In this document: positions 1 to 8,544 of the stretch, piece after piece | How positions within the stretch are numbered: the stretch's first letter is position 1 | Layout of the letters: each line of letters opens with the position of its first letter | Assembly (NCBI GenBank): GCA_042854365.1 | Contig: AP031437.1 | Location: 868,001-932,000, forward strand | Direction of reading: 5' to 3' | From: Anaeromassilibacillus sp001305115 | Lineage (GTDB): Bacteria > Bacillota > Clostridia > Oscillospirales > Acutalibacteraceae | Length of the DNA: 64,000 nucleotides | Translations under genes and position numbers: made by a program | Notes under the pieces: generated by a model | What the model was told of the DNA's origin: nothing | Databases searched by the model: none | What the model saw: only the letters and a program-made list of their open reading frames with translations

Positions 1-1401
1 ACCGTATACGACGCAGATCAATACCCGGAGGGGATGGACGCCAACCGCATAGAATTGCAGCAACGCCGCGTGGAATTATATGTGGGAGATATGTTCCCTT
101 TATCTGTGGATATTTTTCCTGAGAATGCGATTCCTCCCATATTGGAGTGGGAGAGCAGCGATGACCATGTTGTGGCGGTGAATGATGAAGGAATCCTCAC
201 TGCAAGGGAAACGGGTTCTGCTGTGGTAACCGTCAAGGTCGGCGTTTTAAATCTATCTTCTCATTGCGATGTGATTGTTCGAGAACGGAACTCGCAAGGA
301 TTGCTTCCTGCGGAGAATCACTCCGGTTCCTCAGGCAGCCAGGTACATTCGACGCCAGTATCAAGGCCGAATGTACCGATTTCTTCCACGGAATCCTCTT
401 TCGCGCCTGTTTCTTCGAAACCTTGGGTGCCTCCGACTCATCAGACAGATTCTTCCTATGTTCATGAGGAAGAACCATCCGTTCCACAGGTTGAACTTCC
501 TACGACTTCAACGGTGCCGAAACCAGATGTTGTTTGGCCGGAGGTTTCCTCGAGTTCCAGCAAAATACCGGAATCCAGCAGCAGTAGCATCTCTTCCTCA
601 ACCCCTTCGTCGCAGCCGGATGAACCGCCTTATCTGGTGAGAATTGATATACAGTCCTTGCCGGAGAAGACGATTTATTCAGTCAGTGACCGGCTGGATT
701 TATCGGGCTTCGCCTTGTTGGCTACTTATAGCAATGGGGCGACAAGTATTGTCAAAAGTGGCTTTACATGTACGCCTATGAAACTTGAAACAGCCGGGAC
801 CCAAGCAATCCGAGTATATTACGGCCAAAAAGAGACGTCTTTTTCGGTTGTTGTACAGGAAGATCCGATTGAGATTCTGGCATACCGTGTGGAAAAGGCC
901 TATCAAGATGCTTCTGTCTTACAGAGCGCTTTTTCAGTTTCTTTTACAACCAATGTCGCATTTCAAGACGCCACATTGGAAATCGATGGTATGTCCGCCG
1001 AATGCCCCATGAGAAATTCGACGGAAGGGATGCAGTCCTTTGACCGCAAGTACTTTTCGAAACCTTCCTATGATATTACATTGAAAGTTACGGACAATAG
1101 CGGAAATCAGGACGAGGTCACCTTTACGGCGGAACTGGGAGAAGTGGACATTACGATCGAGCCTACCCAGGCGCAGATTGCGGCTGGAGAGGATCTGGAG
1201 CTTGTTGCGGACGTGCTAGGGATTGCCGGGCATTCTGTAAGATGGAGCAGCAGCGCCCCTTCGGTCGCGAGTGTGAGTGATCATAAGGTTCTTGGTAAGG
1301 ACTACAGTTCGGCCACTGTGTCTGGAAAGAAAAAGGGGCAGGCAACCATTACCGCAACGGTCGCCGGCAAAGAGGCGTCCTGTACGGTTACGGTCCATTG
1401 A
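1..1401 (+). CDS. Surface protein with bacterial Ig-like domains, 5'-truncated by the window
   Basis: The reading frame is open from base 1, so the gene starts outside the window. The ATG at 34 has its GGAGGGG directly abutting it and is probably internal. 466 residues are visible. Around residues 15-100 and again at about 385-466 there are Ig-like segments of the BIG2 type (runs such as WESSDDHVVAV and VRWSSSAPSVASV). A Ser/Pro-rich linker of about 100 residues separates the first from a third Ig-like segment at about 210-280 (LLATYSNG). No LPXTG motif or membrane anchor is seen at the C-terminus. This is a stalk or adhesin-like exported protein; its ligand cannot be told. The Ig-like assignment is firm, the role is inference. 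Confidence 0.8.
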   Translation, partial: TVYDADQYPEGMDANRIELQQRRVELYVGDMFPLSVDIFPENAIPPILEWESSDDHVVAVNDEGILTARETGSAVVTVKVGVLNLSSHCDVIVRERNSQGLLPAENHSGSSGSQVHSTPVSRPNVPISSTESSFAPVSSKPWVPPTHQTDSSYVHEEEPSVPQVELPTTSTVPKPDVVWPEVSSSSSKIPESSSSSISSSTPSSQPDEPPYLVRIDIQSLPEKTIYSVSDRLDLSGFALLATYSNGATSIVKSGFTCTPMKLETAGTQAIRVYYGQKETSFSVVVQEDPIEILAYRVEKAYQDASVLQSAFSVSFTTNVAFQDATLEIDGMSAECPMRNSTEGMQSFDRKYFSKPSYDITLKVTDNSGNQDEVTFTAELGEVDITIEPTQAQIAAGEDLELVADVLGIAGHSVRWSSSAPSVASVSDHKVLGKDYSSATVSGKKKGQATITATVAGKEASCTVTVH

Positions 1402-1492
1402 TCGATCAAAAGAACAGCGGTTGATATTTATAGTACAGCATGGCCCAGTAGAAAGAGAATTTTTTATTTGTCTTAGAAAGGGAAGATGCAAT

Positions 1493-2251
1493 TTGAAGTT
1501 GATTTCTTGGAACGTCAACGGCCTTCGAGCTTGTTTGAATAAGGGGTTTATGGATTATTTCCAAACAGTGGATGCGGATGTATTCTGTATCCAAGAAACA
1601 AAGATGCAACCAGAGCAAGCGGAATTGATTTTGCCCGGATACCAGCAGTTCTGGAATTCCGCCCTAAAAAAAGGTTATTCCGGAACAGCGGTATTTACGC
1701 GGATGGAGCCGGTTTCTGTGCGGTATGGAATTGGTGCCGAGGAGCACGAAGGAGAAGGGCGAGCGATCACGTTGGAATTTCCGGATTTTTATCTGGTGAC
1801 GGTGTATACGCCGAATGCGCAGCGCGAGTTAGCGCGAATCGATTACCGAATGGCGTGGGAAGATGCTTTCCGGGCTTATGTCAAGGGGTTGGACGAAAAA
1901 AAGCCGGTAGTCATTTGTGGGGATATGAATGTGGCGCATGAGGAGATTGACTTAAAAAATCCGAAGACCAATCGTGGAAATGCAGGTTTTTCGGACCAAG
2001 AGCGTGGAAAGATGACGGAGCTTTTAAACAGTGGTTTTACAGACACGTTTCGTTTCCTACATCCAGATGCTACAGGGGCCTACACATGGTGGAGTTATAT
2101 GTTTCACGCCCGGGAAAAGAACGCAGGGTGGCGTATCGACTATTTCTTGATCTCGAATCGATTGCAAGAGCGGCTTCAGGCCAGTGAGATCCATGCAGAA
2201 GTGATGGGGAGCGACCACTGCCCAGTGGAATTGCTTCTGCGGGACGAATAG
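1493..2251 (+). CDS. xth: Exodeoxyribonuclease III (AP endonuclease, ExoA/Xth)
   Basis: Repairs abasic sites and removes 3' blocks in DNA. The 252-residue product begins KLISWNVNGLRA, the signature start of the exonuclease III family, and has the expected IQETKM, GDMNVAHEEIDL and GSDHCPVEL motifs (metal-binding Glu, the Asp-Asn pair and the catalytic Asp-His). The start is the TTG at 1493 because AAAGGGA lies about 9 nt upstream and homologues begin exactly here; the frame is open further upstream but overlaps the previous gene. Length is normal for the family. It stands alone between the surface-protein gene and a bidirectional terminator. Confidence 0.95.
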   Translation: MKLISWNVNGLRACLNKGFMDYFQTVDADVFCIQETKMQPEQAELILPGYQQFWNSALKKGYSGTAVFTRMEPVSVRYGIGAEEHEGEGRAITLEFPDFYLVTVYTPNAQRELARIDYRMAWEDAFRAYVKGLDEKKPVVICGDMNVAHEEIDLKNPKTNRGNAGFSDQERGKMTELLNSGFTDTFRFLHPDATGAYTWWSYMFHAREKNAGWRIDYFLISNRLQERLQASEIHAEVMGSDHCPVELLLRDE

Positions 2252-2405
2252 GAAGAGAAAAACGGGTTGCCTTTAATGTAGAAAATGCTTTCTCAGACGG
2301 AATTTCTTAGAAAATACCCGGAATCAGAACAGAGGAAATGGTTTTGTAGGAGGGACTTAGGAATGGGGATGCTCTGTTCCGCGTATAGAAGCGTTTTCCT
2401 GATAA

Positions 2406-2457
2406 AAAGAACGACAGCCGGATGTCCTACCAGGAGAACATCCGCTGTCGTTCTTTT
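2406..2457. terminator. Bidirectional intrinsic terminator between convergent genes
   Basis: A strong hairpin has arms AAGAACGACAGC/GCTGTCGTTCTT extended by GGATGT/ACATCC, with a T-rich run on the right and an A-rich run on the left. It can end both xth (plus) and the DUF1836 gene (minus). The 150 bases before it (2252-2405) hold nothing recognisable. Confidence 0.85.
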
Positions 2458-2516
2458 ATATCCATTGATTGTAAGGCTTTTTATAGTCAAAGTTATACGA
2501 ACGATGAAAACGGGCA

Positions 2517-3062
2517 TCAATGCTCTTTTTCTCGTTGCGCCGCTTCCAATTCGCTTAAAATCCGTTCGGCTGCCGTTCGGCGAGCCTCTGCTTCAATAGA
2601 AAGTTCGATTGCCAATCGGGAAAGTGCTGCTTCTCCCTCCGGCAATGCGGCAGCAACACGCTTACATACATCCTGTAAAGCCGTGCTTTGCGCGCCGCAA
2701 AATCGTTCGTACATATTAGCGCTGCTGTTGTCCTCCAAAAGCCCCTTGAGCAACATGTCGATATCTGGAATGGTCAATACAGGTTTGAGCATACAGATCA
2801 TAGTCAGCATCGCCAGATGTTCCCGCGAATATTTCTTTTGTTCCGGCCGGGGAAGGACCCCATCCTTAACATAGTTGTTTATCATACTGGAAGTCAGCGG
2901 GGCAGCATCCTCCGTACGTGTTAGTGGTTCTAACTGCTTGTTCATATATGTGAGGACCTGATCCATATATAAATAGATCTCCGGCAGACGATCCCAGGCA
3001 ACCGGGCGATATTCCTGTGTCCGGTTCGCCCATTCGCCGATTTTTTCGACAGCTTCGCTCAT
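2517..3062 (-). CDS. DUF1836 domain protein, probable DNA-binding regulator
   Basis: 181-residue protein with the DUF1836 core (TSSMINNYVKDGVLPRPEQK followed by YSREHLAML), a family of Firmicutes proteins with a MerR-like winged-helix look but no settled function. AAGGAG sits 8 nt before the ATG at 3062. The C-terminal third is helical and rich in Glu, Ala and Arg. It lies 45 bases downstream of the AraC gene on the same strand, so the two are probably co-transcribed. A role in transcription control is inference from the fold. Confidence 0.85.
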   Translation of the reverse strand: MSEAVEKIGEWANRTQEYRPVAWDRLPEIYLYMDQVLTYMNKQLEPLTRTEDAAPLTSSMINNYVKDGVLPRPEQKKYSREHLAMLTMICMLKPVLTIPDIDMLLKGLLEDNSSANMYERFCGAQSTALQDVCKRVAAALPEGEAALSRLAIELSIEAEARRTAAERILSELEAAQREKEH

Positions 3063-3107
3063 AAAAAACTCCTTTCCAAAGAGAAAAACTATACATTAAA
3101 AAAACAA

Positions 3108-3995
3108 TCATTCCCGTGGAAATCCCTCTGTGGGGGACGGGTCCCCACTTTTAGAAGGGGCCTCTTTCTTTTTCTGATTTAGATAACGGCTTGGTGGGAC
3201 GCCCATGTGCCGTTTAAAAACGCGGGAAAAATACAGCTGGTCCGAAAATCCAGTGGAATAAGCCACCTCGCCAACTGAGAGGTTACCCGCCTTGAGAAGC
3301 GCCGCCGCCTTATTCATTCGGTAACGCATAAGATATTCATTTGGCGGCATGGAGACGTGCTGCATGAAGATGCGGTACAAATGACTGCGGCTGATCCCCG
3401 CGCTGTCCGCTACATCCTCAATATCAATATCCCGCGAATAGTTGTAGTCAATAAACTTAATTGCCTTTTGGACGTATTCGTAGCCGGTCGTCCGCTGTGT
3501 AGAAGAATCTCCCAAATGGTCGATCAGCTCCGCCATGAAAAGATACAGTCCTCCCAACATGCGAGCCTCAGCGGAGGGCGTGGAACCGGATACATTGCAA
3601 ATGTCGGTCAACAAGCTTTCGAGCTTCCCGTCGTGTTCGCAGTGAAAAATGGGAGTTTCCTCGCTCAACCCAGTTTGTTCCACTAAAAGTTTGGCGTCGC
3701 TCCCGTTAAAACCCACCCAGCAGTATTTCCATGGGTCCTGCGTATCTGCTGCGTAAGAAGCCACACAGGAGGGAACCACTAAGAATCCATCGCCTACGGA
3801 AAGATTGTACTCATTTCCTTTTACAGAAAAAACGCCGCGTCCAGAAACGATATAATGAATTAAATAGTGGTCACGAATCGCAGGCCCCCAGCTGTGGCCT
3901 GCTGCACAGCGCTGTACACCACAACTGTATACAGCCATGCCCAAGTTGTTATGATACGGGACTTTAAAGGAACGCCGGAATTCTTCATTCGTCAT
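3108..3995 (-). CDS. AraC family transcriptional regulator with cupin sensor domain
   Basis: 295-residue cytoplasmic regulator. The N-terminal half (about 15-150) is an AraC-type cupin (HYLIHYIVSGRGVFSVKG, then GDGFLVVPS) that would bind a small ligand, usually a sugar. The last 100 residues carry the two HTH motifs of the family (DIDIEDVADSAGISRSHLYR and VGEVAYSTGFSDQLYFSRVF). The start at 3995 is preferred over an ATG 15 bases earlier because GGGAGGG lies 7 nt before it. It is divergent from oadG-oadB, with the shared intergenic region at 3996-4370, and lies upstream of the DUF1836 gene. Its target and ligand cannot be read from the sequence. Confidence 0.9.
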   Translation of the reverse strand: MTNEEFRRSFKVPYHNNLGMAVYSCGVQRCAAGHSWGPAIRDHYLIHYIVSGRGVFSVKGNEYNLSVGDGFLVVPSCVASYAADTQDPWKYCWVGFNGSDAKLLVEQTGLSEETPIFHCEHDGKLESLLTDICNVSGSTPSAEARMLGGLYLFMAELIDHLGDSSTQRTTGYEYVQKAIKFIDYNYSRDIDIEDVADSAGISRSHLYRIFMQHVSMPPNEYLMRYRMNKAAALLKAGNLSVGEVAYSTGFSDQLYFSRVFKRHMGVPPSRYLNQKKKEAPSKSGDPSPTEGFPRE

Positions 3996-4115
3996 ACCGA
4001 TCCCTCCCATGAAACGTGGGTATTGGTTGTTTCTATTATAATTCGTCGCGGACTTTTGTGCAATGACTCCACGGCAAATATCGAAAAAGAAAACCTATTT
4101 TATACCAAAAATTCA

Positions 4116-4144
4116 TTGAAATTGGTCTTGTTATCGGTTATAAT
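4116..4144 (+). promoter_or_regulatory. Sigma-A promoter for oadG-oadB
   Basis: TTGAAA and TATAAT are separated by exactly 17 bp. The position is right for the downstream sodium-pump pair, leaving a leader of about 220 bases. Confidence 0.75.
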
Positions 4145-4370
4145 ATGAATCGTTGTTAATTTGATTTTAGAGTGCCTTGTGGAAATAACGTAGAATTTAG
4201 GTTTTGTTGTTTGATAAGTCTTCATACGGGTATTTTTTTGAAATCCCCCGTATTTTGCTTATTGCAGCAGCTGTACTTGGATTTGCGAAGTTTTACAGGA
4301 ACTCTTTTGGACGGTTTGTTCTTAGATCGGCCATATCACATAATATCTTAGGAAGAATGGGGAAATTCAA
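4145..4370 (+). other. Long 5' leader of oadG with a small hairpin
   Basis: No convincing gene is present. An ATACGGG/CCCGTAT stem (4224-4230 with 4247-4253, 16-nt loop) is followed by a short T-rich run and might act as an attenuator. No known riboswitch class was recognised. Confidence 0.3.
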
Positions 4371-4745
4371 ATGGATCCACAAAATGAAGTTTTACTCTCA
4401 TTGACGGTACTGTTGACCGGCTTGGTTGTTGTATTCGCAATGCTGATTTTTCTGACGATTGTCATTAAAATCTATGGTTCAGTGATTTACAACACAACCA
4501 AAAAGCGGAGGGAAAGCAATAAGCCCAAAGTGGAAGCTGCTCCAACGCCGGCTCCAGCACCAGCCTCTGCTCCCATTGAGGTGGAAGAGGGGATTTCTGG
4601 GGAAGTCGTTGCAGCGATTGCAGCGGCCGTCTATATGACGTATGGCGTTTCTGCGTCGAGAATCCGTTCCGTCAAGCGTGCTGCCGCCAATCCGCGTTCC
4701 CTTTGGGGTGAAGCAGGAAGGCTGGAAAATACACGCCCCTTCTAA
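4371..4745 (+). CDS. OadG-type gamma subunit of a sodium-pumping decarboxylase
   Basis: 124-residue membrane subunit that in this family holds the decarboxylase complex together. It has one N-terminal membrane helix (about residues 9-34), a Lys/Arg stop-transfer, an Ala/Pro-rich linker (about 52-66) and a C-terminal tail ending SLWGEAGRLENTRPF, which is typical of OadG relatives in Clostridia. The ATG follows a GGGG-containing weak ribosome site. It precedes the beta-subunit gene by 92 bases. Genes for the carboxyltransferase alpha subunit and the biotin carrier are not in this neighbourhood. Confidence 0.85.
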   Translation: MDPQNEVLLSLTVLLTGLVVVFAMLIFLTIVIKIYGSVIYNTTKKRRESNKPKVEAAPTPAPAPASAPIEVEEGISGEVVAAIAAAVYMTYGVSASRIRSVKRAAANPRSLWGEAGRLENTRPF

Positions 4746-4837
4746 AAACATACTTTGTACGAACGCATCCATCACTCCGCAGTGGACAGGCTGGCTTGTC
4801 TGCTACAAATTGAATAAAGAAAGGGCTGACATTTTCA

Positions 4838-6007
4838 GTGGAGATTATCAATGAATTTTTGAATTCCATCGTGGATATTTTCAAAAGCTCCGGCTTTGCG
4901 ACCAATGATTGGCGCAACTACATTATGATTGGCATTGCATGTGTACTGTTGTATTTGGCAATCAAGAGAGAGTTTGAACCGCTTCTTCTTTTGCCGATCG
5001 CTTTCGGTATGATGATGGTAAACCTGTATCCCCCCATTATGGCTGAGCCGACGGATGCGGCGAATGGAGGCCTATTCTATTACTTATATTTAGGCGTTAA
5101 GTTGGGGATTTATCCGCCGTTGATCTTCTTGGGGATTGGTGCAATGACCGACTTTGGTCCGCTGATCGCCAATCCAAAGAGCTTTTTACTTGGCGCAGCT
5201 GCTCAGTTGGGCATTTTCGTTACCTTTATTGGTGCAATTTTTATCGGAAATCTTGGCATTCCGAATCTTTCTTTTACGGCACAGGAAGCTGGTTCGATTG
5301 CGATTATCGGTGGTGCTGACGGCCCGACCGCAATCTTTGTTACATCAAAGTTGGCGCCACAGCTATTAGGACCAATCGCTGTTGCAGCTTATTCGTACAT
5401 GGCCTTGGTGCCGATTATTCAGCCTCCGATTATGAAGGCTTTGACTACCAAGAAGGAGCGCTCGGTTGTGATGGAGCAGCTCCGTCCGGTTTCCAAGCTG
5501 GAGAAGATTTTGTTCCCGATTATTGTAACCATTTTGATCTCTCTGCTGTTGCCGGATGCGGCCCCGCTGGTTGGCATGTTGATGTTGGGCAACTTGATGC
5601 GTGAGAGTGGTGTTGTAAATCGTATTTCCAATACGGCACAGAACGAGTTGATGAACATCATCACGATTTTCCTTGGCGTCACCGTTGGCGCAACAGCAAA
5701 GGGCGAAGTTTTCTTGAGCCCCCAGACCATCGGTATTGTCATTCTCGGCCTGTTGGCGTTCTGCTTTGGCACGGCCGGCGGTGTTCTGTTTGGTAAGTTG
5801 ATGTACTTCTTTACAAAGGGTAAGGTTAACCCGTTGATCGGTTCCGCAGGTGTTTCTGCTGTCCCGATGGCAGCGCGTGTGAGCCAGAAGGTTGGCCAGG
5901 AGGAAAATCCGGGCAACTTCCTGTTGATGCATGCTATGGGCCCGAACGTAGCCGGTGTTATCGGATCTGCGGTTGCGGCTGGCGTGTTGATCAGTATTCT
6001 GGGCTGA
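4838..6007 (+). CDS. Sodium ion-translocating decarboxylase, beta subunit (OadB/MmdB/GcdB family)
   Basis: 389-residue integral membrane protein that decarboxylates carboxybiotin and couples this to sodium export. The family core is clear: LGIGAMTDFGPLIANP, then the GSIAIIGGADGPTAIF segment carrying the key Asp, then several membrane helices to the C-terminus (PNVAGVIGSAVAAG). The start is GTG at 4838 with AAAGGG about 12 nt upstream. Whether the substrate is oxaloacetate, methylmalonyl-CoA or glutaconyl-CoA cannot be told from this subunit, since the alpha subunit decides and is missing here. Confidence 0.93.
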   Translation: MEIINEFLNSIVDIFKSSGFATNDWRNYIMIGIACVLLYLAIKREFEPLLLLPIAFGMMMVNLYPPIMAEPTDAANGGLFYYLYLGVKLGIYPPLIFLGIGAMTDFGPLIANPKSFLLGAAAQLGIFVTFIGAIFIGNLGIPNLSFTAQEAGSIAIIGGADGPTAIFVTSKLAPQLLGPIAVAAYSYMALVPIIQPPIMKALTTKKERSVVMEQLRPVSKLEKILFPIIVTILISLLLPDAAPLVGMLMLGNLMRESGVVNRISNTAQNELMNIITIFLGVTVGATAKGEVFLSPQTIGIVILGLLAFCFGTAGGVLFGKLMYFFTKGKVNPLIGSAGVSAVPMAARVSQKVGQEENPGNFLLMHAMGPNVAGVIGSAVAAGVLISILG

Positions 6008-6041
6008 TTGGGTCAGAAAACTGAATATTTGTTGAACGAAC

Positions 6042-6072
6042 ATACCCGCACACTCTAACAGCGTGCGGGTAT
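6042..6072 (+). terminator. Intrinsic terminator after oadB
   Basis: A perfect 10-bp stem (ATACCCGCAC/GTGCGGGTAT) with an 11-nt loop and a short T-rich tail. Confidence 0.75.
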
Positions 6073-6124
6073 TTAATTGAGGAGCGTATTTCCGTTCCGC
6101 TGATTTGTGGTTAGGAGCAGAAAA

Positions 6125-8521
6125 ATGAACGAACAGACGGCGAATACGATCATAGGATTGAGAAAAGTTATGATGGAGCGGGAGTTTTCCCGTATGAATG
6201 ACCAACAAAAGCAGGCAGTCTTTCATATGGATGGGCCCCTCCTGATTTTGGCTGGAGCAGGTAGTGGAAAGACAACGGTTCTTGTAAACCGGATTGCCAA
6301 TTTAATTCGTTGGGGCAGTGCCTATCACAGTACAGTGGTGCCCTATGACTTTACACAGGACGAGTTGGATGTTCTACAGGCGGCATCCCAAGGAACCGTC
6401 CCCCTTCCGGATTCTATTCGAGATAGGTTGTCGGCAAATGCTTGCCGCCCTTGGCAGATTTTGGCGATTACTTTTACCAATAAGGCGGCAGGGGAACTGA
6501 AGAATCGTTTAGAGGCTATGCTGGGACCAATGGGGGGAGATATTTGGGCGTCTACCTTCCATTCAACATGTGCACGTATGTTGCGCCGCAACGGGGAACG
6601 TCTTGGGTATACAAGTCATTTCACCATTTACGATACAGACGATTCTCGCCGGTTGATTAAGGATTGTCAGAAGGCACTCAACATTGATGATAAAGTTTTG
6701 TCCTACAAGTCCATTTTGTCAGCGATTTCCCACGCAAAGGATAATCTGATCTCTCCGAAGGAGTATGAACAGCAGGCCGGACGGGATAATCGGTTGATTT
6801 TGATCGCACAAGCGTATAAGCTCTATCAAGACCGCCTTAAAGAAGCGGATGCTATGGACTTTGATGATTTGATTTGTAATACAGTTCGATTGTTTGAAGA
6901 ATGCCCGGATGTATTGCATGAGTATCAGGAGAAGTTCCGTTATATTATGGTTGACGAATATCAGGACACAAATCATGCGCAATATGTATTCGTCAAGTTG
7001 TTGGCGCAGAAGTATCAGAATCTTTGTGTTGTGGGCGATGACGATCAGAGCATTTATAAATTCCGCGGCGCAACCATTGAGAATATCATGAGTTTCGAAA
7101 AGACGTTCCCTCGAGCGGCTGTGATTCGTTTGGAACAGAACTATCGGTCTACGCAGAATATTTTGGATGCGGCGAACGCGGTGATTTCAAACAACACTGA
7201 GAGAAAGGGAAAAACTCTATGGACGGAGAATCCAGAGGGTTCCAAAATCGCTGTACATACAGGATATAGCGAACAAGATGAGGCCGATTATGTTGCCAAA
7301 AAGATTTTGGAAGGCGTAGCTGACGGAAGAAAGTATTCCGATTATGCGATTTTATATCGGATGAACTCCCAGTCGAACATTTTGGAGAAGATGTTTGTAA
7401 AGTCTGGGATTCCGTATCGCATCATTGGCGGACTGCGTTTCTATGAGCGCAAAGAAATCCGCGATATGATTGCTTACTTGAGCGTGATCAACAATCCTGC
7501 GGATGAGATGCGGCTGCGCCGCATCATCAATCAGCCAAAGCGCTCCATTGGCGATAAGACGATTGCACAAGCGTCGGAGATTGCAAACACCCTGGGAGAG
7601 TCGCTGTTTGATGTAATTTGTCATGCGGATACCTACGAGCCGCTTAAACGCACGGCGCCGAAGCTTTTACAGTTTGCAGAGTTGATGCAGTCCTTGATCG
7701 ACGCCTCCAATGATCCAGATGTCAGCTTAAATGATCTGTACCATCTGATTCTGAGCAAAACAAACTACATCGAGGCTTTGAAGGCGGCAGAAAATGACGA
7801 TGCGCAGGATCGAATCGATAATATCAACGAGTTATCCTCCAATATTATTAAATATGAGGAGGACAATGGAGAAGAAGCCAGCCTCTCCGGGTTCCTGGAA
7901 GAAGTGTCTTTGATGACGGACATCGATAATTTTGATGAAACAGCCGACTCCGTTGTCATGATGACGATGCATTCTGCAAAAGGCTTGGAATTTCCTGTGG
8001 TGTTTCTTCCGGGCTTTGAAGAGGGAATATTTCCGGGTTTACAGGCGATTTATAATCCGAACGAGATCGAGGAAGAACGCCGTTTGGCTTATGTGGCAAT
8101 CACGCGTGCCCGGGAAGAGCTTTATATCCTCAATGCGGAAAGCCGTATGATTTTTGGCAGTACCTCTCGGAATAAACCCTCCCGGTTTATCGCTGAAATT
8201 CCCGAAGAATTGATTGAACGTTCGAGAACAAGGGAATGGAAAAAACCGAAACCTGGTATGGTGTTGCCTACGTCGGCCTATGAAGCGCGTGTGGTTTCAA
8301 CCAATGCAGCCCGGCACTTTGGGCCTTCCAGTCTGGAGCAAGGACATGCTCCATCGGAACCTTTGCGGGCTGGCGACCGTGTGTCCCATCGTACATTTGG
8401 GGAAGGATGCATTTTATCCGTAACGCCTATGGGAAATGACAATCTATTGGAGATTGCATTTGAACAGGTTGGCACCAAAAAATTGATGGCGAATTTTGCT
8501 CGTTTAACAAAGTTAAGCTAG
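6125..8521 (+). CDS. pcrA: ATP-dependent DNA helicase PcrA/UvrD
   Basis: 798-residue superfamily 1A helicase for nucleotide excision repair and clearing of replication blocks. All motifs are visible: AGAGSGKT (Walker A), ITFTNKAAGELK, DEYQDTN, GDDDQSIYKFRGA, EQNYRST, MTMHSAKGLEFPVVFL and YVAITRARE. The C-terminal Tudor-like PcrA tail is also present (GDRVSHRTFGEG). Start at ATG 6125 with AGGAG 7 nt upstream. An insertion of about 35 residues (near residues 65-100) lies between Walker A and motif Ia, where Bacillus PcrA is compact. It is intact and stands between two terminated units. Confidence 0.96.
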   Translation: MNEQTANTIIGLRKVMMEREFSRMNDQQKQAVFHMDGPLLILAGAGSGKTTVLVNRIANLIRWGSAYHSTVVPYDFTQDELDVLQAASQGTVPLPDSIRDRLSANACRPWQILAITFTNKAAGELKNRLEAMLGPMGGDIWASTFHSTCARMLRRNGERLGYTSHFTIYDTDDSRRLIKDCQKALNIDDKVLSYKSILSAISHAKDNLISPKEYEQQAGRDNRLILIAQAYKLYQDRLKEADAMDFDDLICNTVRLFEECPDVLHEYQEKFRYIMVDEYQDTNHAQYVFVKLLAQKYQNLCVVGDDDQSIYKFRGATIENIMSFEKTFPRAAVIRLEQNYRSTQNILDAANAVISNNTERKGKTLWTENPEGSKIAVHTGYSEQDEADYVAKKILEGVADGRKYSDYAILYRMNSQSNILEKMFVKSGIPYRIIGGLRFYERKEIRDMIAYLSVINNPADEMRLRRIINQPKRSIGDKTIAQASEIANTLGESLFDVICHADTYEPLKRTAPKLLQFAELMQSLIDASNDPDVSLNDLYHLILSKTNYIEALKAAENDDAQDRIDNINELSSNIIKYEEDNGEEASLSGFLEEVSLMTDIDNFDETADSVVMMTMHSAKGLEFPVVFLPGFEEGIFPGLQAIYNPNEIEEERRLAYVAITRAREELYILNAESRMIFGSTSRNKPSRFIAEIPEELIERSRTREWKKPKPGMVLPTSAYEARVVSTNAARHFGPSSLEQGHAPSEPLRAGDRVSHRTFGEGCILSVTPMGNDNLLEIAFEQVGTKKLMANFARLTKLS

Positions 8522-8544
8522 GGAAGACGGCAACTTGAATTGAT

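Noticed and set aside
4204..4404. Hydrophobic open frame of 66 codons before oadG
   Set aside because: No ribosome site, overlaps the oadG start and reads like leader sequence.
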